From: Bradyrhizobium sp. dw_78
GTDB taxonomy: Bacteria; Pseudomonadota; Alphaproteobacteria; Rhizobiales; Xanthobacteraceae
Length of the DNA stretch: 64,000 nt
Direction of reading: 5' to 3'
Assembly: GCF_018449525.1 (NCBI RefSeq)
Contig: NZ_JAAVUS010000005.1
Location: 1-64,000 of the forward strand
Part shown: positions 52,643 through 61,594 of the stretch, piece after piece
Layout of the letters: every line of letters starts with the position of its first letter
Position numbering within the stretch: position 1 is the first letter of the stretch
The notes under the pieces: generated by a model
Database searches by the model: none
What the model was told of the DNA's origin: nothing
The model's input: the letters and a program-made list of their open reading frames with translations, nothing else
Made by a program: the position numbers and the translations under genes

Positions 52643-53412
52643 TGGTTTTGATCTTCCTGCGTTCGCTGGTTTTCAACCTGCTATTCTATCTCGTCCTGAT
52701 ATTCTGGCTCATCTTCGCGCTTCCGACCTTTGTGATGCCGCGGTCGGCCATCATGACGGTGGCGCGGTGGTGGGCGCGCAGCACGATCTGGCTGATGCGC
52801 GTGATCTGCGGCACCAAGGTGGAATATCGCGGGCTCGAGAAAATCCCGAACGGTCCGCTGATTGTCGCCTCGAAACATCAGTCGATGTGGGAGACCTTCG
52901 CGCTGGTGCAATTCTTCGATCAGCCGCTTTACATCCTCAAGCGCGAGCTGGAATGGATCCCGTTTTTTGGCTGGTACCTGAAGAAGGCGAACATGATCGG
53001 GATCGACCGCCTCGCCGGCGGCCGTGCTCTGCTGGCCATGACGCGCCGCGCCGGCGAGGCGGTTCGCCGCGGCCGCCAATTGATCATCTTTCCGGAAGGG
53101 ACGCGAAGGCCGGTCGGCGCGCCGCCGGACTACAAAAGCGGCATCGGCCAGATCTACGCCGATTGCGGCGTGCCATGCCTGCCGGTTGCGCTCAATTCAG
53201 GTCTGTTCTGGCCGCGCCGCACCTTCATGCGCTATCCCGGCACTATCGTCGTCGAATTTCTCGATCCGCTGCCGGCCGGCCTGTCGCGCCGCGAATTCAT
53301 CGCACGCGTCTCCACCGTGATCGAGGAGGCCACCGGCCGGCTGGTCGAGGCGACGCGGCGGGAGCAGGCCGAATTGTTCGGCCGGGTACCCAATACTACG
53401 GCAAAGGCCTGA
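52642..53412 (+). CDS. plsC: 1-acyl-sn-glycerol-3-phosphate acyltransferase
   Basis: 256 residues. Makes phosphatidic acid from lysophosphatidic acid at the inner membrane. N-terminal membrane helix (about 5-28), catalytic motif ASKHQSMWETFA (HX4D-like, here HX4E), and IIFPEGTRRPVGAPPDYKSG (FPEGTR). The HX4E form, with Glu for Asp, is seen in this group. Last gene of the ftsEX-ydcF-plsC run; the double family B repeat follows. Confidence 0.94.
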   Translation: MVLIFLRSLVFNLLFYLVLIFWLIFALPTFVMPRSAIMTVARWWARSTIWLMRVICGTKVEYRGLEKIPNGPLIVASKHQSMWETFALVQFFDQPLYILKRELEWIPFFGWYLKKANMIGIDRLAGGRALLAMTRRAGEAVRRGRQLIIFPEGTRRPVGAPPDYKSGIGQIYADCGVPCLPVALNSGLFWPRRTFMRYPGTIVVEFLDPLPAGLSRREFIARVSTVIEEATGRLVEATRREQAELFGRVPNTTAKA

Positions 53413-53439
53413 TTTCAGGCCTGTCCGGTGCCTTCCAGA

Positions 53440-53594
53440 GCGTTTTCGAGCGAAGCGGGTACCGGTTCGCGTAAGGAAAACGCGTCAAAACAACAATCCA
53501 GAGCGTTTTCGAGCGAAGTGGATACCGGTTCGCGTGAAGAAAACGCGTCAAAATAAGAATCCAGAGCTTCGGTTCTGATTCAATCAGAACCGAT
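53440..53594 (+). repeat. Family B repeat copy 6, with its left half duplicated in tandem
   Basis: GCGTTTTCGAGCGAAG...AAAACGCGTCAAAA occurs twice (53440-53490 and 53503-53554), followed by the perfect palindrome at 53571-53591. The palindrome contains the stop codon of the ChaC-like gene. The whole block separates the convergent plsC and chaC-like genes. Confidence 0.85.
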
Positions 53595-54222
53595 CGCGCT
53601 CCGGTGGCGGCCGAAGCGAGTGGGCGTCGTCGTGCAGCATCTGCGCCAGCTGATGCAATTCCCTGTCGCGAAAACCCTGCGCCTCGATCGACTTCACGGT
53701 CGACAGCACATAGTCGCGATTGTTTCCGGAACGGCCATGCCCTTCCTGCACGAGGCGGAGTTGCTCCGCCAACGGCAACCGGCCGGCATATTGCACGTGG
53801 CCGCGGTCCGCCACGTAAGCCAGCGCGCTGACCCGCTCGCGGGCCTCGTTGTCGAGCCAGACCGAGCGCATCACCTCGCGATAGACGTTGGTGGTCTGTT
53901 CGCGGTTGCGCAGATATTCCACGGTGCGGCTGCGTTGCCCGGCGGCGACGCGGAATGCGACGCCGCGGCAGGCGCCGCCGCGGTCGAGCCCGAGCACCAG
54001 CCCCGGTTTTTCCGGCGTGCCGCGATGGTCGAAGGAATAGACGCAGAGCGCGCGATGCTCGCCGATCAGCCGCGCCGGCACCTGCTCGATGAATTCGAAA
54101 CCCGGTTGCCACATCAGCGAGCCATAGCCGAACACCCACAGGTCGCCCTTGGCGGATTCCACGTCAGGTACGGTTTTCGCGGGCATTGCGTCGACGCCTA
54201 TCAGAATCTGACCTTTGCTCAA
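53584..54222 (-). CDS. ChaC-like gamma-glutamylcyclotransferase
   Basis: 212 residues. ChaC-type fold: VFGYGSLMWQPGFEF (nucleotide/glutathione loop), CRGVAFRV and YLRNREQ with the probable catalytic Glu. Members cleave glutathione to 5-oxoproline and Cys-Gly in the cytoplasm. The last four residues (ERDRF from ChaC frame into the repeat) and the stop lie in the family B palindrome, so the native tail may be lost. Start at ATG 54222; ATG 54186 (MPAKTV) is possible. Divergent from the DUF2125 gene. Confidence 0.9.
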   Translation of the reverse strand: MSKGQILIGVDAMPAKTVPDVESAKGDLWVFGYGSLMWQPGFEFIEQVPARLIGEHRALCVYSFDHRGTPEKPGLVLGLDRGGACRGVAFRVAAGQRSRTVEYLRNREQTTNVYREVMRSVWLDNEARERVSALAYVADRGHVQYAGRLPLAEQLRLVQEGHGRSGNNRDYVLSTVKSIEAQGFRDRELHQLAQMLHDDAHSLRPPPERDRF

Positions 54223-54312
54223 ATTAGGTTAACTTGTAAGATGGGTGAACTTAATGGGCGCGGCATGGATTGCATCGCTTAATTGACAAAATTGCTGGTC
54301 AAACGACGCGCC

Positions 54313-55509
54313 ATGTCCGATCCCATCCTTGTACCCCGCCGGCGTTCGCTCCGGGGCCTGTTCATCGCTCCCGTCCTGCTCCTGGTCGCCGCCGTGGCCT
54401 GGAGCGCGTTCTGGTTCTATTCCGCCTCAAAGGTCGACGAGACCGCCGACGCCTGGCGCGCGCGCGAGGCCAGATCGGGCCGGATATATGATTGTGCCCG
54501 GCATTCGGTGTCGGGTTATCCGTTCCGCCTCGAGGTCCGCTGCAACGATCCCAGCGTGAAGCTGGTTTCGCAGACCGCCGGCCAGACCGCCACGCAGGCG
54601 CCGATCACGGCCACGCTCGGCGAAATCCTGGTGGTGGCGCAGGTCTACGATCCGAAATTGCTGATCGCGGAATTCACCGCGCCGGCGACGATTTCGGATC
54701 AGGCCGATCAGCTTACGATGGTCGCGAACTGGCGCACGGCGCGCAGCAGCATCGTCGGATTGCCGGGCGATCCGCAGCGCGTTTCGCTGGTGTTCGACGA
54801 TCCCTCGGTCGCCCGCGTCAACGGATCGACCGAGACGCCGCTGGCCGGCGCCAAACATGTCGAACTGCACGGCCGCCTCGCCGAAGGATCGCCGTCCGGC
54901 CATCCCGTGATCGAAACCATGCTGCAAATCGATGGCGGCAGCGTGCAGGAGGTGCATCCGCTGCTGGCACAGCCGTTCAATGCCGACGTGCGGGCCAGGC
55001 TGAGCGGCCTGAAGGATTTTTCGCCAAAGCCCTGGCCGCAGCGGTTTCGTGAAATCCAGGCCGCTGGCGGCCATGCCGAGATCGTGCAGTCGCGGATCGA
55101 GCAGGGCGACATCGTCGCGGTCGCCGCGGGCGCGCTCAGTCTCGATGCCCAGGGCCGTATCGAGGGCGAATTGCAGATGACCGTCGTCGGGATCGAGAAG
55201 GTGATTTCGGCGCTCGGCCTCGAGAAAATGCTCGAAGAGGGCGTGCCGCAGGCGACGCTCGACCGCGTCGCGCCCGGCGTCAAAACCCAGGACATCAACA
55301 ATCTGTTCGGCGCGCTCGATCGCGCGATCCCCGGTCTCGGCAAGGCGATCAAGCAGAACGCCACGGTCGGCGTCGCCGCCGGCCTCAATGCCCTCGGCAA
55401 GGAAGCGGTGCTGGAAGGCAAGCCGGCGCGATCGTTTCCGTTGCGCTTTGTCGATGGTGCGGTGTTTCTCGGGCCCTTGAAGGTCGCCCAGGTGCCGCCG
55501 CTGTTTTGA
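54313..55509 (+). CDS. DUF2125 family exported/membrane-anchored protein
   Basis: 398 residues. N-terminal anchor (about 16-36, FIAPVLLLVAAVAWSAFWFY), then a beta-rich periplasmic part: IYDCARHSVSGYPFRLEVRC, where the two Cys probably pair. The end FLGPLKVAQVPPLF is also typical of DUF2125 in alphaproteobacteria. Function unknown. ATG 54313 fits the positively charged start; a frame ten codons longer exists. Confidence 0.87.
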   Translation: MSDPILVPRRRSLRGLFIAPVLLLVAAVAWSAFWFYSASKVDETADAWRAREARSGRIYDCARHSVSGYPFRLEVRCNDPSVKLVSQTAGQTATQAPITATLGEILVVAQVYDPKLLIAEFTAPATISDQADQLTMVANWRTARSSIVGLPGDPQRVSLVFDDPSVARVNGSTETPLAGAKHVELHGRLAEGSPSGHPVIETMLQIDGGSVQEVHPLLAQPFNADVRARLSGLKDFSPKPWPQRFREIQAAGGHAEIVQSRIEQGDIVAVAAGALSLDAQGRIEGELQMTVVGIEKVISALGLEKMLEEGVPQATLDRVAPGVKTQDINNLFGALDRAIPGLGKAIKQNATVGVAAGLNALGKEAVLEGKPARSFPLRFVDGAVFLGPLKVAQVPPLF

Positions 55510-55796
55510 GAGCCCGACCGAAACTGCATCGGGCATTTTCAAACTCATTCTAACCGCGTGAAAGCGGCTCTATCTGGAGCGGGCCATGACGATGCCATAG
55601 CCTGCATCCCGCTGGTCCAAAATATCCGTCGGGTCACGCCTTCTTCACCGTTTCGCAGTTCTTGATAGCCTAAATGGTTGCTGTCATCCTGAGTCTCTAT
55701 AGAAAGCTAATTGTTCGAACGAAATTACTAATCCGATTTTACCGAAAGTCAGAAGATCTAGACAATAGTCCAGGTTAGAACCAAAACGAGCCCCCT

Positions 55797-57626
55797 GTGA
55801 CCCCGGAATTCGTTCCCGAAGGAATAGAGGCGGAAAACGCCGACGCGGTGCGCCTGTCGTCCGATCTGGCGACGGCCTACGCCCTGCGCCAGTCGCAGAA
55901 CAACGAGCCGGACAAGGACATCGCGGACACGTTCCTGTCCGCAAATAAAAAGCTGATCGATCTCCAGGTTTCCTATTTCGAAGAGGAAAAGACCAGGGAA
56001 AGGCGCGCCGCCGTCCGCAAGCGCATCAGCGACATTCTGCGTATTATCGCGCAGTGCGCATTTATCGTGATTGGATTTGCGGTGGCGGCCGGCGTTGCCG
56101 CCATGTGGGGCACCGCCATTCTCTCCAACGCCGTCGTCGTCGATGAATTTGAAACGCCGACGTCGTTGGCGGAAAACGGACTTAGCGGCACCGTTGTCGC
56201 CGGCAAGGTTCTCGACGAACTCCTGAAAATCCAGGACAGCACGAAGTTCTCTGCGGCCCAGCGGCAGATCAAGGACGCCTGGAGCAATTCGATCGAAATC
56301 AAAGTGCCCGAAGCCGGCATCTCGCTCGATCAGATCAACAATGCGTTGCATCGGACCTTCGGCCACGACACGCATATCGACGGCGCGTTGACCAAAACCA
56401 GCAAGGGCAAGCTTCTGCTCTCGATCCGCGGCGATCGCATTCCGCCGACAACGTTCGAAGGCGAGATGGATGACATCGATGCCCTCACCCGAAAAGCCGC
56501 GGAGCATGTCTATGGTTACGCCCAGCCGGTTCTTTTCGGGAGTTATCTCGTCGCTGCCAATCGCCAGGACGACGCCATTGCGTTCATCCGCGCGGCCTAC
56601 CCGCGGGCGACCGATGCAGACCGGTCGGTTTTAGCCAACCTCTGGGGCGAAGCGTGGTTCATCCTTGGCCGCGTCAAGGAAGCCAGCGAACGCTTTCGTT
56701 TTGCAATGAGCCTCAATCCGCACTATTGGCGCGCCTGGAACAATTTGATCGGCATCCTGCCGCAAACGGAGGGAGAAGAGGCGGCATATCAATCCGGGTT
56801 GAAGATGATGGCCGAGGCCAGGAATGTCTCATCACGGTTGCAGCCGACCCTCTACGACCAGACAAATTTCGCGCAGATGACATTGGATCCGGGTGCAGTC
56901 ATCGCCGGTCTTCTGGCTGACCGTCAACTGGCTCAGCACGAAGGCGCGCAATATGATGCGAGTTCGTGGATCGCGGAGCAGGAAGCGGTCCGGCACGACT
57001 GGGCGGCTGCTTACCTGTATCTGGCGGAGTCGCCCCCCGAAGACGCGACGACCTCTTTCGATGCCGAAACCTTGCCCGGCTATCAAGCCATGGACGCCGG
57101 CGATTTCAACACCGCCATCGTCAGGTTCGAGGCGGCTGTGAAGCTTTGGCGAAACTCGGATCAGCTGCGCGCGTTCTATTCGGATTTCGAATGCAGCCTC
57201 GGGCATGCCTACATCGAAGCGGGACAGGTCGAGCGGGCCCTGCCGCTGCTGCATGACCAGAGATTCGTGAGATGCCGTGCCTTCATGGCCGACGCGCTCG
57301 ACCGAAGCGGCCAATGGGACGCGGCGCAGGACGCTTACCGCAAAGCGCAAGCGGCGGCTCCAAGCCTTGCTTTTGCGTATTACCGCGAAGGCCTGGCGCG
57401 CGCCCGTCATGGCGACCAGACCCACGCGCTCCAGCAGTTCGAAACGGCGCATCGGCTGTCGCCACACTGGGCCGAACCTCTAAAGGCGACCGGCGATGTC
57501 CTTTCCACCCAGGCGAAATGGAGCGAGGCGGTGGAGGCCTACAACAAGGCCCTGCAATGGGCCCCGGCATGGACTGAATTGAAAAAAGCGCAAGAGCAGG
57601 CGTCCGCAAAACGCGGCACCCGGTAG
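55797..57626 (+). CDS. Membrane-anchored TPR protein
   Basis: 609 residues. Soluble N terminus with a charged helix (about 45-80), one membrane segment (about 85-107, FIVIGFAVAAGVAAMWGTAIL), then a domain with RIPPTTFEGEMDDIDALTRKAAEHVYG, and tetratricopeptide repeats to the end (AWFILGRVKEASERFRFAMSLNP; LAFAYYREGLARARHG; WSEAVEAYNKALQWAP). GTG 55797 is the only upstream start that retains the membrane helix; its ribosome site is weak. It probably displays TPRs in the periplasm or cytoplasm as a scaffold. Function unknown. It converges on the LodB-like gene, 49 bases away. Confidence 0.8.
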   Translation: MTPEFVPEGIEAENADAVRLSSDLATAYALRQSQNNEPDKDIADTFLSANKKLIDLQVSYFEEEKTRERRAAVRKRISDILRIIAQCAFIVIGFAVAAGVAAMWGTAILSNAVVVDEFETPTSLAENGLSGTVVAGKVLDELLKIQDSTKFSAAQRQIKDAWSNSIEIKVPEAGISLDQINNALHRTFGHDTHIDGALTKTSKGKLLLSIRGDRIPPTTFEGEMDDIDALTRKAAEHVYGYAQPVLFGSYLVAANRQDDAIAFIRAAYPRATDADRSVLANLWGEAWFILGRVKEASERFRFAMSLNPHYWRAWNNLIGILPQTEGEEAAYQSGLKMMAEARNVSSRLQPTLYDQTNFAQMTLDPGAVIAGLLADRQLAQHEGAQYDASSWIAEQEAVRHDWAAAYLYLAESPPEDATTSFDAETLPGYQAMDAGDFNTAIVRFEAAVKLWRNSDQLRAFYSDFECSLGHAYIEAGQVERALPLLHDQRFVRCRAFMADALDRSGQWDAAQDAYRKAQAAAPSLAFAYYREGLARARHGDQTHALQQFETAHRLSPHWAEPLKATGDVLSTQAKWSEAVEAYNKALQWAPAWTELKKAQEQASAKRGTR

Positions 57627-57675
57627 CCCATATCCGGCAGCTCTCGAAATCCGCCGCCTTCCAATCGCTGCACGG

Positions 57676-58872
57676 TCAGATTCGCGCCGACTGCCGCCGG
57701 CGCCGCCAGAACGGCTGATCAGACCAGCGAGGCTGGATGCCGTAATAGTGGTCTCGTTGCGACAGGTAGGCCTGCCAGTGTTGGCGCTGCTGCTCGTCGT
57801 ATTGATGGATATACGTATTGCCGCTGCCCAATTCCGCGCTGCTCCGCGGAGATTCTGTCAACGCGTAATGGATCATGTGTCCGGCGTGGCTGGCCGTCCT
57901 GAGCGCCTTGTCGATGCCTTGCGACGACAGCGGATCATAGGCTTGCGCCGCATCGCCCACCGCGATCCAGCCGTCACCGCAGAAGTCGCGTAATCGCTGG
58001 CCGTTGGCCGCGGCGCCCCGGATTGTCCCGCAAGGCTGATAGCCCCTGGCCTTGAGCAGCGGTGCGATATGCGTCGAACCGTCCAGCAGCTGATCGAAGC
58101 CTTGCCGTGACGCCGCCAGTCGCGCTGCCGGCAGATCCTTGTCGGAGTGAAAAACCACCAATCGCCGGGTTTCGCCGCCGTCGCTGCCTGGCAGGCGGTT
58201 GCTATACCACCAGCCGTCCGGCGCAGCCTCGATCCGGGTATAGCGGTCGTCGTCGCCGCCGGCGCAGGAAAACCATTGCGCATAGGCGAACAACCGATCG
58301 TCATGATCGAGCGTCGGGACACCGAGCGTCCGGGCCACCAGCGCCTGCCGACCGGAACAGTCGACGAGATAACGGGCGCGGTCCTGCCGCATCTCGGCAT
58401 CTGAGATCAACGTCAGTTGCCAATTGAAGGAGCCGTCGGCGATACGCGCGCAAGATTGGAGACTGACGCCCTTGAGCAAGGTTGCGCCGGCTGCAACCGC
58501 ATTCGCACGCAGGGCTTCATCGAAAGCCAATCGGTCGATGCACAGGCCGTGGCCGGTCGGCGTGAAGAAAAAGTCCGCGATATCGGCCTGCTCGCTCGCC
58601 CATAGCGAGACGTTGCCGGCCGTGCTGAAAAGCCCGGGAAGTTGTTGTTCCGGACCGTCAGGGTCTCCCAGAAAGTGTTTGACCAGACCGATCGAGGTCG
58701 GCGGCAAGGACTCGCCGAGCTTGAAGCTGGGGGATCGCTGTTTCTCCACCAGCAGCACACGCTGGCCGTATTTGGCCAGCGTGATGGCGGTTGCGGATCC
58801 CGCAGGTCCGGAGCCGACAATGACGACGTCCCATGTTGTATTGGTCCGGTCGCGCAGCGACATCGATGGCAC
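57676..58872 (-). CDS. LodB-like FAD-dependent oxidoreductase (maturation enzyme)
   Basis: 398 residues. FAD-binding GSGPAGSATAITLAKYGQRVLLVEK at the start and GDAAQAYDPLSSQGIDKAL near the end place it in the flavin-dependent halogenase/geranylgeranyl reductase-like group that includes LodB. LodB is needed to form the cysteine tryptophylquinone cofactor in LodA. It is 29 bases downstream of a LodA-like gene on the same strand, which is the standard lodAB order. GTG 58872 and ATG 58863 are both possible starts. Cytoplasmic. Confidence 0.87.
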   Translation of the reverse strand: MPSMSLRDRTNTTWDVVIVGSGPAGSATAITLAKYGQRVLLVEKQRSPSFKLGESLPPTSIGLVKHFLGDPDGPEQQLPGLFSTAGNVSLWASEQADIADFFFTPTGHGLCIDRLAFDEALRANAVAAGATLLKGVSLQSCARIADGSFNWQLTLISDAEMRQDRARYLVDCSGRQALVARTLGVPTLDHDDRLFAYAQWFSCAGGDDDRYTRIEAAPDGWWYSNRLPGSDGGETRRLVVFHSDKDLPAARLAASRQGFDQLLDGSTHIAPLLKARGYQPCGTIRGAAANGQRLRDFCGDGWIAVGDAAQAYDPLSSQGIDKALRTASHAGHMIHYALTESPRSSAELGSGNTYIHQYDEQQRQHWQAYLSQRDHYYGIQPRWSDQPFWRRRRQSARI

Positions 58873-58901
58873 GAATTATTTTCTCTTGTTGTTTTCTCTC
58901 G

Positions 58902-60902
58902 TCATTTTCTTTTGGCGGGCGGCCGGTTCAGCGCCGGATGACGCTCTTGTTCGACGAATACGATCTCACCGTTGTCTTTCAGGTAGCTGCCGTCCTTATT
59001 TTTGACCGGCAGCACCATCCCCAGTTTTGACCAGGCATAGGCCATCTGGTGATAACCATCGGTGGACGATAGCGGTTCGCCGTGTTCATCGTATCCGCGG
59101 AACCATTCCTTGTAGGTTCGGGTCTGGTTCTTTTTGTCGTATTCGAAAACGATATCCGGCCGCTGCACCGGCCACCAGGCCGCGTTGCAGGACCAGAAGT
59201 CGCCATGCCACGGGCTCGACATATAGGCAGCAAGCGCGCCAGGCTCGATGTCTTTGTTGACGCGGAACGCCTCGGCGAAATTTTCCCGATAGATGATCAG
59301 ATACGGGAATTCGATGCCGGGGTGGAAACCGCCGCCGATCGTGGGTTCGAGCGCCGAACTGTCCAGCGCGTGCGGCTGCTCAGCCAGCGGCAACGACTCA
59401 AGGGCCACGGGCTTTGGGGGAACGCCGACGTCGAAATTCCCGTCCGCCCACTCCTTCAAATGATTGAGTTGCCAGTCGGTCAGGCTCAGGAACTGGTCGG
59501 GAAAATTGTTGCCCAATTGCTTGTTCTGCGCCGGCTTGCCCGCGGTGCCCCACAGCTTGGGCATCTTGAAGTCTTCCTCGTCGCGCTTGAATTCATCGTT
59601 CTTCCAGCTGGTCGGGCGATCCGGCGGCGGCGGCATCAGCGAATCGACCAGCCGTCCGCGCTTTCCGGGCGCATGCCGCATCAGGTCGTAGACCATCTGC
59701 CGCGTCGGCTTGCTGTTCTCGCCCGGATCGGTGAAAGCGGCCATGTAATCGTGGTTGAGCAAGTTACCCGGCTGCTTCGGACCATGGGCGGCGTCCTTGG
59801 TTTCCGGCGTAACGCCCGCGGCCTCGGTGCTCACCCAACCGTAGTTAACCGCCTTGGCGAAGACGGGATAGACATCGCGGTAGAAGTTCGTCTTCTGCTT
59901 GGCGTAGGGGTACGCTTCAGGAAAACCCTCGTAGACGCGATCCAGAATCGACACCACGTGATACATGTGGGGTACGAACTTCGGTGGCGCGGTGACGATC
60001 CACGCCCCGGCATGCGGATTCCTCGTGCCTTCGTCCGTTGCCGATTTCACGTTGTCGCGTGTACTCAAGACCGTGCCGTCCTTGAGCGTGACCGTGACGT
60101 CGATTTCACCGCCGCAAGTGTCGTCCCACCATCCCGGAACGTTGAAATAGGCAAACTGGTTCGTCAGCGGGTTTTTACCGTCCTCCGGACCGTTCGGCGG
60201 GCTGACTGTCGCGCTCGGGTTCGACAGCGCCACTTTGGGTGTCGTGACGCATTCGCCTTTCCCGGACGCCGGAACGAACAGCAGGCGGTCCCTGGAATCG
60301 AGGCGAAGCTGCCCGAGTTCGATATTCCTGGCGGCCTTGTAAGTGACCTCGACTTGTTTCGAAGGATCCTTTGGCGTGAAGCCATCGAAACGCAATTGGC
60401 CCGGCAACGTCCCCTTTTCAATGCCGGTGAAAACATCGCCTTTCATGACGACCGGTCCGGCCTGCCCGGAGGCGATCGTATGCACACCGGGATCGATGAT
60501 CAGCTTGTCACGTTCGATCGGCTTCAGGCCCGGCTGGATCGACGGGTTTCGCAGCTTGTCCGGGTCAAACAGATACGCCCCCTGAAACGCATAATTCGCC
60601 GCCTTCATGTTTCTGACATGAACGCGCCAGCGGACGGATCTGACGAGACCAGAATCAGAGCTGAGCTCCGCGACGACCTTGTCGTTGACGTCGTAGGCAT
60701 AGATCCGATATCGCTGCGCCTGGCGTTTCAGCCGCGCTCCGCTATCGCGGTAGGTTCCGCCGTTTGGCCCGGGGCCATTGCGGCCACCCGGATCGACCAC
60801 GACTCCCGGCGCTTCGGGGCCAATGTAAAACTCGTCACTGTCGCCCAGACGAGCGATGCCGATACCAGGGTGGATACGAATGCTCTTGATCTTCTCGGCC
60901 AC
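58902..60902 (-). CDS. LodA/GoxA-like quinoprotein amino-acid oxidase
   Basis: 666 residues. The start SIRIHPGIGIARLGDSDEFYIGPE and the C-terminal GGGFHPGIE and NAAWWPVQRPD are hallmarks of LodA-like proteins, which oxidise amino acids using a cysteine tryptophylquinone built from a Cys and a Trp. The Trp is present (W576 or W577). The position just ahead of GGxFxPGIE, where I expect the Cys, is Thr521; C572 is the nearest Cys. No signal peptide. GTG 60902 follows AGAGG. The product could release H2O2, ammonia and an oxoacid if active. A LodB-like gene follows. Confidence 0.88.
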   Translation of the reverse strand: MAEKIKSIRIHPGIGIARLGDSDEFYIGPEAPGVVVDPGGRNGPGPNGGTYRDSGARLKRQAQRYRIYAYDVNDKVVAELSSDSGLVRSVRWRVHVRNMKAANYAFQGAYLFDPDKLRNPSIQPGLKPIERDKLIIDPGVHTIASGQAGPVVMKGDVFTGIEKGTLPGQLRFDGFTPKDPSKQVEVTYKAARNIELGQLRLDSRDRLLFVPASGKGECVTTPKVALSNPSATVSPPNGPEDGKNPLTNQFAYFNVPGWWDDTCGGEIDVTVTLKDGTVLSTRDNVKSATDEGTRNPHAGAWIVTAPPKFVPHMYHVVSILDRVYEGFPEAYPYAKQKTNFYRDVYPVFAKAVNYGWVSTEAAGVTPETKDAAHGPKQPGNLLNHDYMAAFTDPGENSKPTRQMVYDLMRHAPGKRGRLVDSLMPPPPDRPTSWKNDEFKRDEEDFKMPKLWGTAGKPAQNKQLGNNFPDQFLSLTDWQLNHLKEWADGNFDVGVPPKPVALESLPLAEQPHALDSSALEPTIGGGFHPGIEFPYLIIYRENFAEAFRVNKDIEPGALAAYMSSPWHGDFWSCNAAWWPVQRPDIVFEYDKKNQTRTYKEWFRGYDEHGEPLSSTDGYHQMAYAWSKLGMVLPVKNKDGSYLKDNGEIVFVEQERHPALNRPPAKRK

Positions 60903-60974
60903 CGCTTGACCTCTATAAATTGCTGCTGTTCACTCGGCTCTGAAAGAGCGCCTCCCATCGATATCCAAGGGTTC

Positions 60975-61319
60975 TCAAACCCCGGAGATCGACAAGCTGC
61001 TGACGGAAGAAGATGAGAAACCCGGATTTCTCATAGAGGAGCGAACGATCTTCCAGTCCAGCAGGTCTGCCGAGGCGACCGCATATCGATTCCCGAAATG
61101 TTCGATATCGGCGTAAGTTAGTCCGCCTGATCGGGTATGGGCCCGCACCGAGAAGCCGCCGCCGAAGCTTGCCTTGATCGATTTCTCGATCTGCGAATCG
61201 ATACCTGAGGCCGCTGCGTTGTTCGCGTTCTCGCCTGTCGCGGCGTTGTCGATGCCCGCCAGCAACAGGGCAGAGGCCGCTGCGCCTCCCCAAACGAAAT
61301 CTCGACGCTTGATATCCAT
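60975..61319 (-). CDS. Small twin-arginine-signal protein preceding LodA
   Basis: 114 residues. N terminus MDIKRRDFVWGGAAASALLLAG has an RR-x-F motif and hydrophobic core, a probable Tat signal. The rest (SFGGGFSVRAHTRSGGLTYADIEHFG, RYAVASADLLDWKIV) is not recognised. GAGGAAAC precedes ATG 61319. It ends 73 bases before the LodA-like start on the same strand, so it is likely the first gene of the lod operon. LodA has no signal of its own, so this protein could be an escort or partner; that is speculation. Confidence 0.75.
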   Translation of the reverse strand: MDIKRRDFVWGGAAASALLLAGIDNAATGENANNAAASGIDSQIEKSIKASFGGGFSVRAHTRSGGLTYADIEHFGNRYAVASADLLDWKIVRSSMRNPGFSSSSVSSLSISGV

Positions 61320-61594
61320 GTTTCCTCGCCCGCCGGTTCTGGCGACTCTATCTTAGCGCCTCTGTCTTTCAGAGACAGGATTTACTGGAGATTATCGTCA
61401 ATCAGGATTTAAGCGAGCGTAAAGATTAAGGGCTCAGGTCATTCGGATTGGCAGCTCAGCGACAGGCACGCGTCGCGCGAGCCGAGCCAGGCCGAACACC
61501 GGATTGATGTCGGCGAGCCTGCCTGCGCCGGCAGAGCCTCCCGATCTTCAATGCCGGTGACGATGCTCTCGACGCGGCCCGTCATCGGCCTATG

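Noticed and set aside
59082..61016. Long plus-strand frame opposite the LodA-like gene
   Set aside because: No domain or ribosome site; it is the complement of a well-supported oxidase gene.
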